From Streptomyces sp. CB02400 (GTDB lineage Bacteria; Actinomycetota; Actinomycetes; Streptomycetales; Streptomycetaceae), in NCBI RefSeq assembly GCF_001905725.1, contig NZ_LIWB01000031.1:1-39333 (forward strand): a stretch of 39,333 bases of DNA. The letters are read 5' to 3'. Made by a program: the position numbers and the translations under genes. The notes beneath the pieces are model-generated. The model searched no databases. It saw only the letters and a program-made list of their open reading frames with translations, and was not told where the DNA came from. Below, piece after piece: positions 31,801-39,314 of this stretch (position 1 is the first letter of the stretch; each line of letters opens with the position of its first letter).

Positions 31801-34743
31801 AGCCGGCTCCTGGACGACCTGCACCTGAGCTCCATCACCGTCGGCCAGATCGTCAACCTCGCGGCGGCCCGCCTCGGGATCGCGCCGACCCAGCTCTCGA
31901 CCAACTTCGCCACCGCCAGCCTCACCGAACTCGCCGAGGCCCTGGACACCCTGGTCAGCACCGGCGCCGCGGCGGCCGAGGACACCGCCGGCGCCGCCGC
32001 GGTGACGGGCGCCGCACCCTGGGCGCGGCCGTTCGCCGTGGACCTGGCGGAGGTGGCCGTGCCGCCGGCCGGCGCCGCCGAGGCGGACGGCGTGTGGGAA
32101 CTGTTCGGCACCGCCGAGCAGGCTTTCTGCCAGGACCTGAAGAAGGCGCTGGAAGGCGCCGGCACCGGCGCCGGCGTCCTCGCCGTCCTGCCCCGGGGCT
32201 GCACCCCGCAGCAGGTGGACGAGGTGCTCGCCGCCGCCAGGAACGCCCTGGCGGGGGACCGGCAGCGGCGGTTCGTCCTGGTGCAGGACGGACGCGGCGC
32301 GGCGGGCCTGGCCAAGACCCTGCACCAGGAGGCCCCGCACCTGCGCACCACGATCGTCCAGACCCCGTTGAACGGGGAAGCGGTGGCACGTGTCGTTACC
32401 GAGGTCCGCGCGACCGACCGGTTCAGCGAGGCCCACTACGACACGGCCGGGGTGCGGCGCGTGCCGACCCTGCGCGCCCTGCCGGTCGAGCAGGAGAACA
32501 CCGACCTCCCGCTCGGCGCCACGGACGTACTGCTGGTGACCGGCGGCGGCAAGGGCATCTCCGCCGAGTGCGCCCTGGCCGTCGCCCGGAGGACCGGGGC
32601 GAAGCTGGCCGTGCTCGGCCGGTCGGACCCGGCCGCCGACACCGAACTCGCCGAGAACCTGGCGCGGATGGCCGACAGCGGCGTCGGCGTGCACTACGCC
32701 CGCGCCGACGTCACCGACCCCGAGCGGACCGCGGCGGCCGTCGCCGAGCTGGAGAAGGCGCTGGGGAAGATCACCGGCGTACTGCACGGAGCCGGCCGCA
32801 ACGAACCGGCCCCCCTGACCGAACTGGACGCGCAGGACTTCCGCCGCACCTTCGCCCCGAAGGTCGACGGCCTGCGCACCGTCCTCGACGCGGTGGGGGC
32901 CGGCGGGCTGAAGCTGCTGGTCTCCTTCGGCAGCATCATCGGCCGGGCGGGACTGCGCGGCGAGGCCCACTACGCCACCGCCAACGAGTGGCTGGCCGAC
33001 CTCACCGAGGAGACCGCCCGCACCCATCCGCGGCTGCGCGCGAGGTGTGTGGAGTGGTCGGTGTGGTCCGGCGTCGGCATGGGCGAGAAGCTCTCCGTCG
33101 TCGAGTCGCTCTCCCGCGAGGGCATCACGCCCGTCTCGCCCGACCAGGGCGTGGAGATCCTGCTGCGCCTGATCTCCGACCCGGACGCCCCCGTGGTCAC
33201 GGTCGTCAGCGGCCGCACCGAGGGCATCGAGACCGTACGCCGCGACCTGCCGCCGCTGCCGCTGCTGCGGTTCACCGGCAACCCGCTGGTGCGCTACCAC
33301 GGCGTCGAACTCGTCACCGAGGTGGAACTGAACGCGGGCACCGACCCCTACCTGGCCGACCACCTGCTCGACGGGAACCTGCTGCTGCCCGCCGTCATGG
33401 GCATGGAGGCGATGACGCAGGTCGCGACCGCCGCGACCGGCTGGGACGGCACCCCCGTCATCGAGGGGGCGAAGTTCCTGCGGCCCATCGTCGTGCCGCC
33501 GGACGGCAGCACCCGGATCCGCGTCGCCGCCACCGTCACCGGCCGCGACACCGTCGACGTCGCCGTGCACGCCGAGGACACCGGCTTCGTGGCCGAGCAC
33601 TTCCGGGCCCGGCTCGTCTTCGGCGGCGCCCAGGCCCCCGACGGACCGCCCGAGCAGGTGCCCGAGGGCACCGTCCCGGTCCCGCTCGACCCGGCCGCCG
33701 ACCTGTACGGCGGGCTGCTCTTCCAGGGCGGGCGCTTCCAGCGGCTGCGCCGCTTCCACCGGGCCGCGGCCCGGCACGTCGACGCCGACGTCGACGTGCG
33801 GCGCCGGCCCGAGGGCTGGTTCGCCGGGTTCCTGCCGGGACAGCTGCTGCTGGCCGACCCGGGCATGCGCGACGCGCTCATGCACGGCAACCAGGTCTGC
33901 GTGCCCGACGCCACCCTGCTGCCGTCCGGCGTCGAGCGGATCCACCCGCTCGGCTCCGGCGACCACGTGCCGGAGCGGCTGAGGTACACGGCCGTCGAAC
34001 GCAGCCGGGACGGCAACACCTACGTCTACGACATCGCCGTACGGGACGAGGACGGCACCGTCGTCGAGCGCTGGGAGGGACTGACCCTGCACGCCGTGCG
34101 CCGGACCGACGGGGCAGGACCCTGGGTCGCGCCCCTGCTCGGCCCGTACCTGGAGCGCACGCTCGAAGACGTCCTGGACGCCCGCATCGCGGTCGCCGTC
34201 GAACCGCACGGCGGACAGCCCGCCGGCTCGGTGACCCAGCGCCGCGGTTTCACCACGGACGCGGCGGCCCGCGCCCTGGGCACCCCGGTGACGGTCGGCC
34301 ACCGGCCCGACGGACGCCCCGAACTCCCGCCGGACCGGCACCTGTCGATGTCCGCGGCACACGGGCTCGGGGTGACCCTCAGCGCCGTCTCCGGCTCGGA
34401 GGTGGCCTGCGACATCGAAGCGGTCAGCATGCGCTCGGAGGCCGAATGGCAGGGGCTGCTCGGCGAGCACGCCCCGGTGGCGCGGCTGGTCGCCAAGGAG
34501 ACCGGTGAGGCGCCCGACACCGCCGCCACGCGGGTGTGGAGCGCCGTCGAGTGCCTCCAGAAGGCCGGGATCATGGCGGGGGCACCGCTGACCGTGCTGC
34601 CCGGACGCAGGGAGGCGTGGGTGGAGTTCGCCGTCGGCGGCATCCGCATCGCCACCTTCGTCACCGCGCTGCGCGACGCCCTGGAACCCGCGGTCTTCGC
34701 CTTCCTCGTGCACGACACGGACCGAACCGAAGGGCGGCCCTAG
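28807..34743 (+). CDS. pksE: Enediyne iterative polyketide synthase PKSE (KS-AT-ACP-KR-DH-PPT)
   Basis: A 1978-residue iterative type I PKS that makes the linear polyene precursor of the enediyne core. In order: KS with active-site C212 (DGACSSS), H345 (EGHGTGT) and H385 (IGHTKAA); AT with GHSLGE, S656; an Ala/Pro-rich linker (about 910-965); ACP with S1009 in LSSI; KR with TGGGKG at 1245-1250, Y1389 and N1393; DH with H1519, G1523 and P1528 (HLLDG...P); and a C-terminal phosphopantetheinyl transferase with D1869, E1871 and W1911-E1915-K1919, which activates its own ACP. Length, order and the absence of ER fit the family. It overlaps unbU and is followed 3 bp later by tebC. Confidence 0.97.
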   Translation: MSRIAIVGIACRYPDADSPQELWDNAVAGRRAFRRLPDVRMNLDDYWDADPSTPDTFYARNAAVIEGYAFDRVAHRIAGSTFRSTDMTHWLALDTAGRALADAGFPGGEGLPRERTGVVVGNTLTGEFSRANVMRLRWPYVRRVMASALAGQDGWDDARIADFLAEVETSYKEPFPAIDEDSLAGGLANTIAGRICNHFDLGGGGYTVDGACSSSLLSVTTAGTALLSGDIDVGVAGGVDLSIDPFEIIGFAKTGALAKGEMRLYDRGSNGFWPGEGCGIVVMMREEDALAAGHRIYATIAGWGVSSDGQGGITRPEVSGYRLALRRAYERAGFGIETVCLFEGHGTGTPVGDTTELTALTEERAAAGPDVPVAAITSVKGMIGHTKAAAGVAGLIKAALALDNHTVPPSIGTVDPHDVLTGDQANLKALRRAEPWPEGVPRRAGITAMGFGGINTHVVLDEPAVRRRPPARRRPVEPAYAPQDCELLVLDAESPRHLRTRITEVADFVAGVSYGQVADLAATLQRELRGRPHRAAVVVSSPEDAERRLRHLAGLLENGESTHTTTDARGFLGKVTGPARIGFLFPGQGSGKGTGGGALRRRFAQAADVFEQAGLPSTGDMVATDVAQPRIATGSAAGLRVLDTLRLEAAVAVGHSLGELSALHWAGAFDERTLLEAARVRGGAMARHSASGTMASLQASPERAEELITGLDVVVAGYNGPEQTVVAGTVEAVRDVERRADEAGVDCTRLAVSHAFHSPLVAPTAESFGTWLAEASLGQVHGRVVSTVTGGELDRDTDIPTLLSRQITAPVRFTQAVREAARHADLFVEVGPGRVLSGIARAATDVPAVALDTDDESLRGLLGVAGAAFVAGAPVALEALFRDRLIRPLKVGQEFSFLASPCEQAPHDGPPAVRAPRPAAARVPAGATATAAPAPARTSAAQAPPAAVPAASTGGASPAVEETATERETATEREPALDVLRALVAERAELPAELVDPDSRLLDDLHLSSITVGQIVNLAAARLGIAPTQLSTNFATASLTELAEALDTLVSTGAAAAEDTAGAAAVTGAAPWARPFAVDLAEVAVPPAGAAEADGVWELFGTAEQAFCQDLKKALEGAGTGAGVLAVLPRGCTPQQVDEVLAAARNALAGDRQRRFVLVQDGRGAAGLAKTLHQEAPHLRTTIVQTPLNGEAVARVVTEVRATDRFSEAHYDTAGVRRVPTLRALPVEQENTDLPLGATDVLLVTGGGKGISAECALAVARRTGAKLAVLGRSDPAADTELAENLARMADSGVGVHYARADVTDPERTAAAVAELEKALGKITGVLHGAGRNEPAPLTELDAQDFRRTFAPKVDGLRTVLDAVGAGGLKLLVSFGSIIGRAGLRGEAHYATANEWLADLTEETARTHPRLRARCVEWSVWSGVGMGEKLSVVESLSREGITPVSPDQGVEILLRLISDPDAPVVTVVSGRTEGIETVRRDLPPLPLLRFTGNPLVRYHGVELVTEVELNAGTDPYLADHLLDGNLLLPAVMGMEAMTQVATAATGWDGTPVIEGAKFLRPIVVPPDGSTRIRVAATVTGRDTVDVAVHAEDTGFVAEHFRARLVFGGAQAPDGPPEQVPEGTVPVPLDPAADLYGGLLFQGGRFQRLRRFHRAAARHVDADVDVRRRPEGWFAGFLPGQLLLADPGMRDALMHGNQVCVPDATLLPSGVERIHPLGSGDHVPERLRYTAVERSRDGNTYVYDIAVRDEDGTVVERWEGLTLHAVRRTDGAGPWVAPLLGPYLERTLEDVLDARIAVAVEPHGGQPAGSVTQRRGFTTDAAARALGTPVTVGHRPDGRPELPPDRHLSMSAAHGLGVTLSAVSGSEVACDIEAVSMRSEAEWQGLLGEHAPVARLVAKETGEAPDTAATRVWSAVECLQKAGIMAGAPLTVLPGRREAWVEFAVGGIRIATFVTALRDALEPAVFAFLVHDTDRTEGRP

Positions 34744-34746
34744 ACC

Positions 34747-35205
34747 ATGGCGGAAGACTACTTCGAGTACCGGCACACCGTCGGCTTCGAGGAGACCAAC
34801 CTCGTCGGCAATGTCTACTACGTCAACTACCTGCGCTGGCAAGGGCGTTGCCGGGAGATGTTCCTCCAGGACAAGGCCCCGGAGATCCTGGCGGACCTCC
34901 AGGACGACCTCAAGCTGTTCACGCTGAAGGTGGACTGCGAGTTCTTCGCCGAGATCACCGCGTTCGACGAGCTGTCCATCCGGATGCGCCTGTCCGAACT
35001 GGGCCAGACACAGCTCGAGTTCGGCTTCGACTACATCAAGGTCACCGGCGGCGCCGAGGTCCTGGTGGCCCGCGGCCGCCAGCGCATCGCCTGCATGCGC
35101 GGCCCGAACACCAACACGGTGCCCTCCCTCATCCCGGAGGCCCTGGCCCGCGCGCTGCAGCCGTACGGCGCGCGGCCCGCCTCCCTGACGGGACGGACCG
35201 CATGA
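34747..35205 (+). CDS. tebC: TEBC: hot-dog thioesterase of the enediyne cassette
   Basis: A 152-residue single-domain hot-dog fold thioesterase starting at ATG 34747. The N-terminus YRHTVGFEETNLVGNVYYVN carries the family's substrate-tunnel residues, followed by YLRWQGRCREMF, whose Arg lies where the family uses an Arg rather than an acidic nucleophile. It releases the polyene chain from PKSE as a free acid that decarboxylates (SgcE10/CalE7 family knowledge). It sits immediately after pksE, as in other clusters, and its TGA overlaps the next ATG (35202). Length is normal. Confidence 0.95.
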   Translation: MAEDYFEYRHTVGFEETNLVGNVYYVNYLRWQGRCREMFLQDKAPEILADLQDDLKLFTLKVDCEFFAEITAFDELSIRMRLSELGQTQLEFGFDYIKVTGGAEVLVARGRQRIACMRGPNTNTVPSLIPEALARALQPYGARPASLTGRTA

Positions 35206-35741
35206 GCACCCTGACCGCCGCGCCGCCGTGGACCGCCTCCGCGGGCGACGCCACCCGGCTGCGGCGGGCCTTCGGGGCGTTCGCCACCGGGGTGACCGTG
35301 GTGACGGTCGGCGGCACCTCCCCGCGGGGCATGACCGCCAACTCGTTCACCTCCGTCTCCCTCGACCCGGCGCTCGTACTGCTGTGCGTCGGCAGGGACG
35401 CCGGCATGTACCGGAGCCTCGCCGAGGCCGACACGTTCGCCGTGTCGGTGCTGGCCGCGGACCAGGAGGACGTGGCCCGGTACTTCGCCAGCCGCTCGCG
35501 GCCCGCCGGCGCACGGCAGTTCGACGCCGTCGGCTGGCTGCCGGGACACGAGAGCGCCGCCCCCCTGATCGCGGGGGCGGCGGCCCACTTCGAATGCGCG
35601 AGCTGGCGGACGTACGACGGTGGCGACCACGCGGTCTTCCTGGGCCGCGTACTCGCCCTGGACCAGGCGCCGGAGCGCGAGCCGCTGGTGTTCCACGGGG
35701 GCCGCTTCCGGCAGCTCTCCGAGCGCGCACCGGAGGTGTGA
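35202..35741 (+). CDS. Flavin reductase (HpaC/SgcE6-like)
   Basis: A 179-residue FMN-binding split-barrel protein starting at ATG 35202. Family markers are LRRAFGAFATGVTVVT at residues 20-35, GMTANSFTSVSLDPALVLLC, and the later GDHAVFLGRVLALD. Such proteins reduce FAD or FMN with NAD(P)H and hand it to a monooxygenase. In the C-1027 cluster SgcE6 supplies reduced flavin to the monooxygenases; no partner flavin hydroxylase is inside this window, so it may lie beyond the IS or elsewhere. It overlaps tebC by 4 nt and is followed 1 bp later by the P450 start. Confidence 0.92.
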   Translation: MSTLTAAPPWTASAGDATRLRRAFGAFATGVTVVTVGGTSPRGMTANSFTSVSLDPALVLLCVGRDAGMYRSLAEADTFAVSVLAADQEDVARYFASRSRPAGARQFDAVGWLPGHESAAPLIAGAAAHFECASWRTYDGGDHAVFLGRVLALDQAPEREPLVFHGGRFRQLSERAPEV

Positions 35742-35742
35742 C

Positions 35743-37092
35743 ATGAGCGTGCACCCCCCGGGCCCGCCGGTGTGGGCCCTGCCCGGGCTGCTGCGCAAAC
35801 TCGCCGTGGACCGGCTCGGCATGATGGAGGACGCCGCCCGGCTGTCCGACGCCGTGCGGGTCGCCATGGGGCCGAAGAAGATGTACATCTTCAACCGGCC
35901 CGACTACGCCAAACACGTCCTGGCCGACAACGCCGCCAACTACCACAAGGGCATCGGCCTGGTGGAGTCCCGCAAGATCCTCGGGGACGGGCTGCTCACC
36001 AGCGAGGGCGAACTGTGGCGCGCCCAGCGCACCAACGTCCAGCCCGCGTTCCGGCCCCGGCGCATCGCCGAACAGGCGGGAGCGGTCGCCGAGGAGGCGG
36101 CCGCGCTGGTCGCCCTGCTGCGCACCAGGGCCGGGCAGGGGCCCGTCGACGTGCTCAAGGAGGTCACCGGGCTGACCCTCGGAGTGCTGGGCCGCACCCT
36201 CATGGACACGTCCCTGGACGGTCACGGCGGCATCGCCCACGCCTTCGAGGCGGTCCAGGACCAGGCGATGTTCGACATGGTGACGCAGGGGCTGGTGCCG
36301 ACCTGGGTGCCGTTGGCCACCCAGCGGCGGTTCCGCAGGGCCCGCCGGGACCTGGCCCGGACCGTCGACGAACTGGTCGCCGACCGGGCCTCCCGGCTGG
36401 ACGAGGCCGCTCCCGGTGACGACGCGTTCGCCCGGATGATCCTGGCCGCGCGCCGGCACGACGACCCCGCCGTGGGCCGCCGGCTGCTGCGCGAGGAACT
36501 CGTCACCCTGCTCCTGGCCGGGCACGAGACCACGGCGAGCACCCTGGGCTGGACCCTGTTCCTGCTGGCGCGTCACCCGCACGTGCGCGACCTGCTGCGG
36601 GACGAGGCCCGCGCCGTCCTGGCCGACGGCCGGACGCCGGACGCCGACGACCTGCACAAGCTGACGTACACCACCCAGGTGATCCAGGAGGCCATGCGGC
36701 TGTACCCGCCGGTGTGGATCCTGCCGCGCATCGCGCAGCAGGCCGACGAGGTGGGCGGCTTCCCGGTCCCGGCCGGAGCCGACGTCCTGGTCTGCCCCTA
36801 CACCCTGCACCGCCACCCGGACCTGTGGGACGACCCCGAGCGCTTCGACCCGGGCCGCTTCGACGCGGCGCGGGCCGCCAACCGCCCCCGGTACGCCTAC
36901 ATCCCCTTCGGCGCGGGGCCCCGGTTCTGCGTGGGCAGCGGCCTCGGGATGATGGAGGCCGTCTTCGTCACCGCGCTGGTCACCCGGGACCTGGACCTGG
37001 ACGTCGTACCGGGACACCGGGGCGTGCCGGAACCGATGATGTCGCTGCGGATGCGCGGCGGCCTGCCGATGACGGTCCGTGAGGCGGACTGA
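35743..37092 (+). CDS. Cytochrome P450 (SgcE7-like)
   Basis: A 449-residue P450 starting at ATG 35743 (MSVHPPGPPVW), one base after the flavin reductase stop. The I-helix AGHETT lies at 259-264, the ExxR at E316-R319 (EAMR), and the heme loop FGAGPRFCVG with C396. The Pro-rich N-terminus and overall length resemble the CYP102/110-like bacterial enzymes of enediyne clusters (SgcE7). It probably oxidises the polyene or enediyne core intermediate. It is the last gene of the visible operon; an IS1182-type element starts 29 bp after its stop, so any downstream genes would be separated from this transcript. Confidence 0.93.
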   Translation: MSVHPPGPPVWALPGLLRKLAVDRLGMMEDAARLSDAVRVAMGPKKMYIFNRPDYAKHVLADNAANYHKGIGLVESRKILGDGLLTSEGELWRAQRTNVQPAFRPRRIAEQAGAVAEEAAALVALLRTRAGQGPVDVLKEVTGLTLGVLGRTLMDTSLDGHGGIAHAFEAVQDQAMFDMVTQGLVPTWVPLATQRRFRRARRDLARTVDELVADRASRLDEAAPGDDAFARMILAARRHDDPAVGRRLLREELVTLLLAGHETTASTLGWTLFLLARHPHVRDLLRDEARAVLADGRTPDADDLHKLTYTTQVIQEAMRLYPPVWILPRIAQQADEVGGFPVPAGADVLVCPYTLHRHPDLWDDPERFDPGRFDAARAANRPRYAYIPFGAGPRFCVGSGLGMMEAVFVTALVTRDLDLDVVPGHRGVPEPMMSLRMRGGLPMTVREAD

Positions 37093-37121
37093 CGTACGAG
37101 CGCCCCGCCGGCGGGTTCCGT

Positions 37122-37140
37122 CGACGCTGTTGGCGAAATC
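37122..37140 (+). repeat. Left terminal inverted repeat
   Basis: 19 bp, one mismatch to the right copy at 39315-39333. Confidence 0.85.
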
Positions 37141-37186
37141 AGCCTGATCTTGTGGTGAGCCCGCGCTCGCCACGAGATCGGGCTGA
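37139..37186 (+). terminator. Left-end hairpin of the IS
   Basis: A 22-bp stem (37139-37160 with 37165-37186) and a CCGC loop. The three mismatches are T opposite G, so in RNA they would be G-U pairs. It lies between the inverted repeat and the passenger gene and could block transcription entering from the enediyne operon. Confidence 0.7.
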
Positions 37187-37209
37187 CTCAGTGCCGTGGG
37201 GCTGCGAGG

Positions 37210-37626
37210 ATGCGCTGTGTGGTTACGGATGCGGAGTGGGAGCGGATTCGAGGGAATCTGCGCTTCGGGCAGGTCTTGCGGGGCACAGTCGTGAAGGTGC
37301 CCAGACCTGGGGCGATCGGGATCTTCGTAGATGTCGGCTTGGGCGTCGGAGGCTTCGTCGACGTCCTGCTGTTGCCGGAACAGGCAGAACAATGGCCCGC
37401 TGAAGGCACCATCACTGATTTCGAGGTTTGGTGGGCGGACAGCCGTCAGCAGGTCCGGCTGAAGCCGTCCGCTCTGGAGTACTTGCGGAAGGACTTCGCG
37501 GACTTCACTGCCCGTGTCAGACCCGGTTGGACAGCCGACATCGGCCAGCCCGTTCGCGACAGCGGGCCGGTCACTGCGCAGGAGCTTGCTTCGCTACTTG
37601 ATCGGCAGGAGCGCCGCGAAGTGTGA
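37210..37626 (+). CDS. S1-domain-like passenger protein of the IS
   Basis: A 138-residue protein. Residues 15-75 look like an S1/OB-fold RNA-binding domain: FGQVLRGTVVKVPRPGAIGI, FVDVGLGVGGFVDVLLL, GTITDFEVWWADSRQQVRLK. The C-terminal half is helical (LEYLRKDFADFTARVRPGW). S1 domains bind RNA. The start at ATG 37210 has GGGG upstream. It lies inside the inverted repeats, converges with the transposase and overlaps its 3' end (37594-37626), so it travels with the element. An IS with an S1-like passenger is not something I recognise; role unknown. Confidence 0.7.
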   Translation: MRCVVTDAEWERIRGNLRFGQVLRGTVVKVPRPGAIGIFVDVGLGVGGFVDVLLLPEQAEQWPAEGTITDFEVWWADSRQQVRLKPSALEYLRKDFADFTARVRPGWTADIGQPVRDSGPVTAQELASLLDRQERREV

Positions 37627-39234
37627 GACGCGGGTGCGGGCGCGGGGCATTTGAATGATGTGGGCGTTGATACGGGCGAGGTTGATCGCGGCGCCCGTGA
37701 GTTGGTGCTGGAGGCTGGTCTTGGCCAAGCCGCGGTAGCGGGATCTGCGCAGGTCACAGCTGTGCACGCCTTGTGAAATGGTTCCTTCGATCCCAGCCCG
37801 GACCTTGTAGCGTTCTTTCCACTCGTCGGTCTGCTGGAGTGTGCGGGCCTGCTGGAGTTCGCGGTGTGCCTGCTGTGGCCGCAGTGTGATGGCCCGGCCC
37901 TTTGCCCTGAAGTTCGGCACGCAGTCGCGTACGACAGGACACGGCCGACAGTCTCGCGCGGAGAACTGTGCACGGACGACGGGCAGACCCTGTTGGGACC
38001 GGTCCTCCCGCCACCCGGTGTTGATGGTGCCATTTGGGCAGGTCACACGCTTGCTGTCCCAGTCCACGGTGAAGGCGTCCTGGCCGTAGGCGCCCGCTCG
38101 TGCCTGAGCGTTGGTGACCGACTTGAGTGGCCCGTGCAGCGCGACACCATGAGCGCGGGCGTCCGCCATGGCGCCGGCGTTGGCATAGCCCGTATCGACC
38201 CAGTGCTCTGCCGGAAGCATGGCCCGGCCGGCCAGTGCAGCGTGGATCACAGTCGTCATGCGGTCGTCCGGAACGGTGGCCGTAGTAGTCACGACGTTCG
38301 TGATCAGATTCGGTGCATCCGGCTCACAGGTCTCGGTGAAATGAACCTTGTAGCCGTTCCAGTGAAGATCCTGCTTGATGCTGCCGCGTGCCTCGGTGTC
38401 ATAGGGGGTGACCAGGCGCATCGCACCCCGCGGCCGGTCTTTTGGGGCTCTGTTCCTCACCGCACCCTCGACCTGCTGGAAGCACTGGACCCAGACGTGC
38501 CGCAGCGTCTCCACCTGCTGCAATGTCCGCAGTTCTTCCGGAGCTCCGACAGACCAGACAGCCTGGAGCAGGCGCATCCCATCCCGGCCGACCCGCAGTG
38601 CCATCTCTTCCCGCCTGGCCCGGCCCTTGGGATAGCCGAACTCCGAAGCCGGAACCGAGTAGTGCCTGAACCAGTCCCGCTCCGCGATACGGCCCAGCCA
38701 CTCGGGAGCTGCCTGCGCCAGAGCGTTGAGCGCGGCACGCAGTGTCTCAGTCACCATCTCGAGCCAGGAGAGTTCGCGCGCGGCGGAAAGAACGTGGGTG
38801 GAGTCGGTTCTCGCCCGGCCTGCTGTCTTGAGGAGCCCTTTGTCCCGCGCGGCCACCAGAATGCCGTCCAGGACCCGGCGCCCGGCATCTGCATGGACTA
38901 ACCGGTCCCTGAACTCCGACAGCACCGAGTAATCGAAGCCGGGGTTCTCCAGGTCCAGCCCGAGGGCGTACTTGAAGTCGATCCTGGCTCGCACCGCCTC
39001 CGCGGCCTGCCGGTCGGTCAGGCCCTCAACGAACTGCAGCACCAACACCAACGCCAGCCTGCCCGGTGACCACGCCGGCCTGCCACGCGATGGAAACAGG
39101 TCTGCGAACTCCTCATCGCCGAACAGCGGCCCCAGCTCGTCCCGGACTGTGATCGCGAGGCTCCCCTTCGGAAACGCCGCTCGTGCCACCCGAACCGTCT
39201 CCGTCGGAATCTTCCCCGGCCCCATCGGCTGCAT
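37594..39234 (-). CDS. IS1182-family DDE transposase
   Basis: About 546 residues if it starts at ATG 39234 (MQPMGPGKIPTETVRV); a TTG at 39255 is the upstream alternative. The N-terminus VARAAFPKGSLAITVRDELG and RGRPAWSPGRLALVLVLQF are the DUF772-type DNA-binding region of this family. The DDE domain shows LVTPYDTEARG, EHWVDTGYANAGAM and RAGIEGTISQGVHSCDLRRS, giving the three acidic residues. The C-terminus LAKTSLQHQLTGAAINLARI is intact, so the element may be active. It is on the opposite strand to the enediyne operon. A strong hairpin lies 25 bp upstream of the start. Confidence 0.93.
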   Translation of the reverse strand: MQPMGPGKIPTETVRVARAAFPKGSLAITVRDELGPLFGDEEFADLFPSRGRPAWSPGRLALVLVLQFVEGLTDRQAAEAVRARIDFKYALGLDLENPGFDYSVLSEFRDRLVHADAGRRVLDGILVAARDKGLLKTAGRARTDSTHVLSAARELSWLEMVTETLRAALNALAQAAPEWLGRIAERDWFRHYSVPASEFGYPKGRARREEMALRVGRDGMRLLQAVWSVGAPEELRTLQQVETLRHVWVQCFQQVEGAVRNRAPKDRPRGAMRLVTPYDTEARGSIKQDLHWNGYKVHFTETCEPDAPNLITNVVTTTATVPDDRMTTVIHAALAGRAMLPAEHWVDTGYANAGAMADARAHGVALHGPLKSVTNAQARAGAYGQDAFTVDWDSKRVTCPNGTINTGWREDRSQQGLPVVRAQFSARDCRPCPVVRDCVPNFRAKGRAITLRPQQAHRELQQARTLQQTDEWKERYKVRAGIEGTISQGVHSCDLRRSRYRGLAKTSLQHQLTGAAINLARINAHIIQMPRARTRVSHFAALLPIK

Positions 39235-39258
39235 CGACACCGCACCCACCCCCAACGC

Positions 39259-39301
39259 ACGTCGGCCTTCACGACCACAACCAGGTCGTGAAGGCCGACG
39301 T
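39259..39301 (-). promoter_or_regulatory. Right-end hairpin upstream of the transposase
   Basis: A perfect 18-bp stem (39259-39276 with 39284-39301) and a 7-nt loop. It is just upstream of the transposase start, where it would fold in read-through RNA and hide the start region, a known way IS elements avoid activation by outside promoters. Part of the native promoter may overlap. Confidence 0.7.
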
Positions 39302-39314
39302 CACGCCGCGCCTT

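Noticed and set aside
28525..34842. Very long minus-strand open frame opposite pksE (over 2100 codons)
   Set aside because: A high-GC shadow of the PKSE frame. It covers a gene with intact catalytic motifs, has no recognisable domain and crosses three other genes.
35347..37392. Long minus-strand frame over the flavin reductase and P450
   Set aside because: Shadow; both plus-strand proteins show all family motifs, and it runs through the IS end.
39255..39255. TTG at 39255 as transposase start
   Set aside because: ATG 39234 leaves the conserved N-terminus intact and has a purine-rich stretch upstream; the TTG adds only seven residues.
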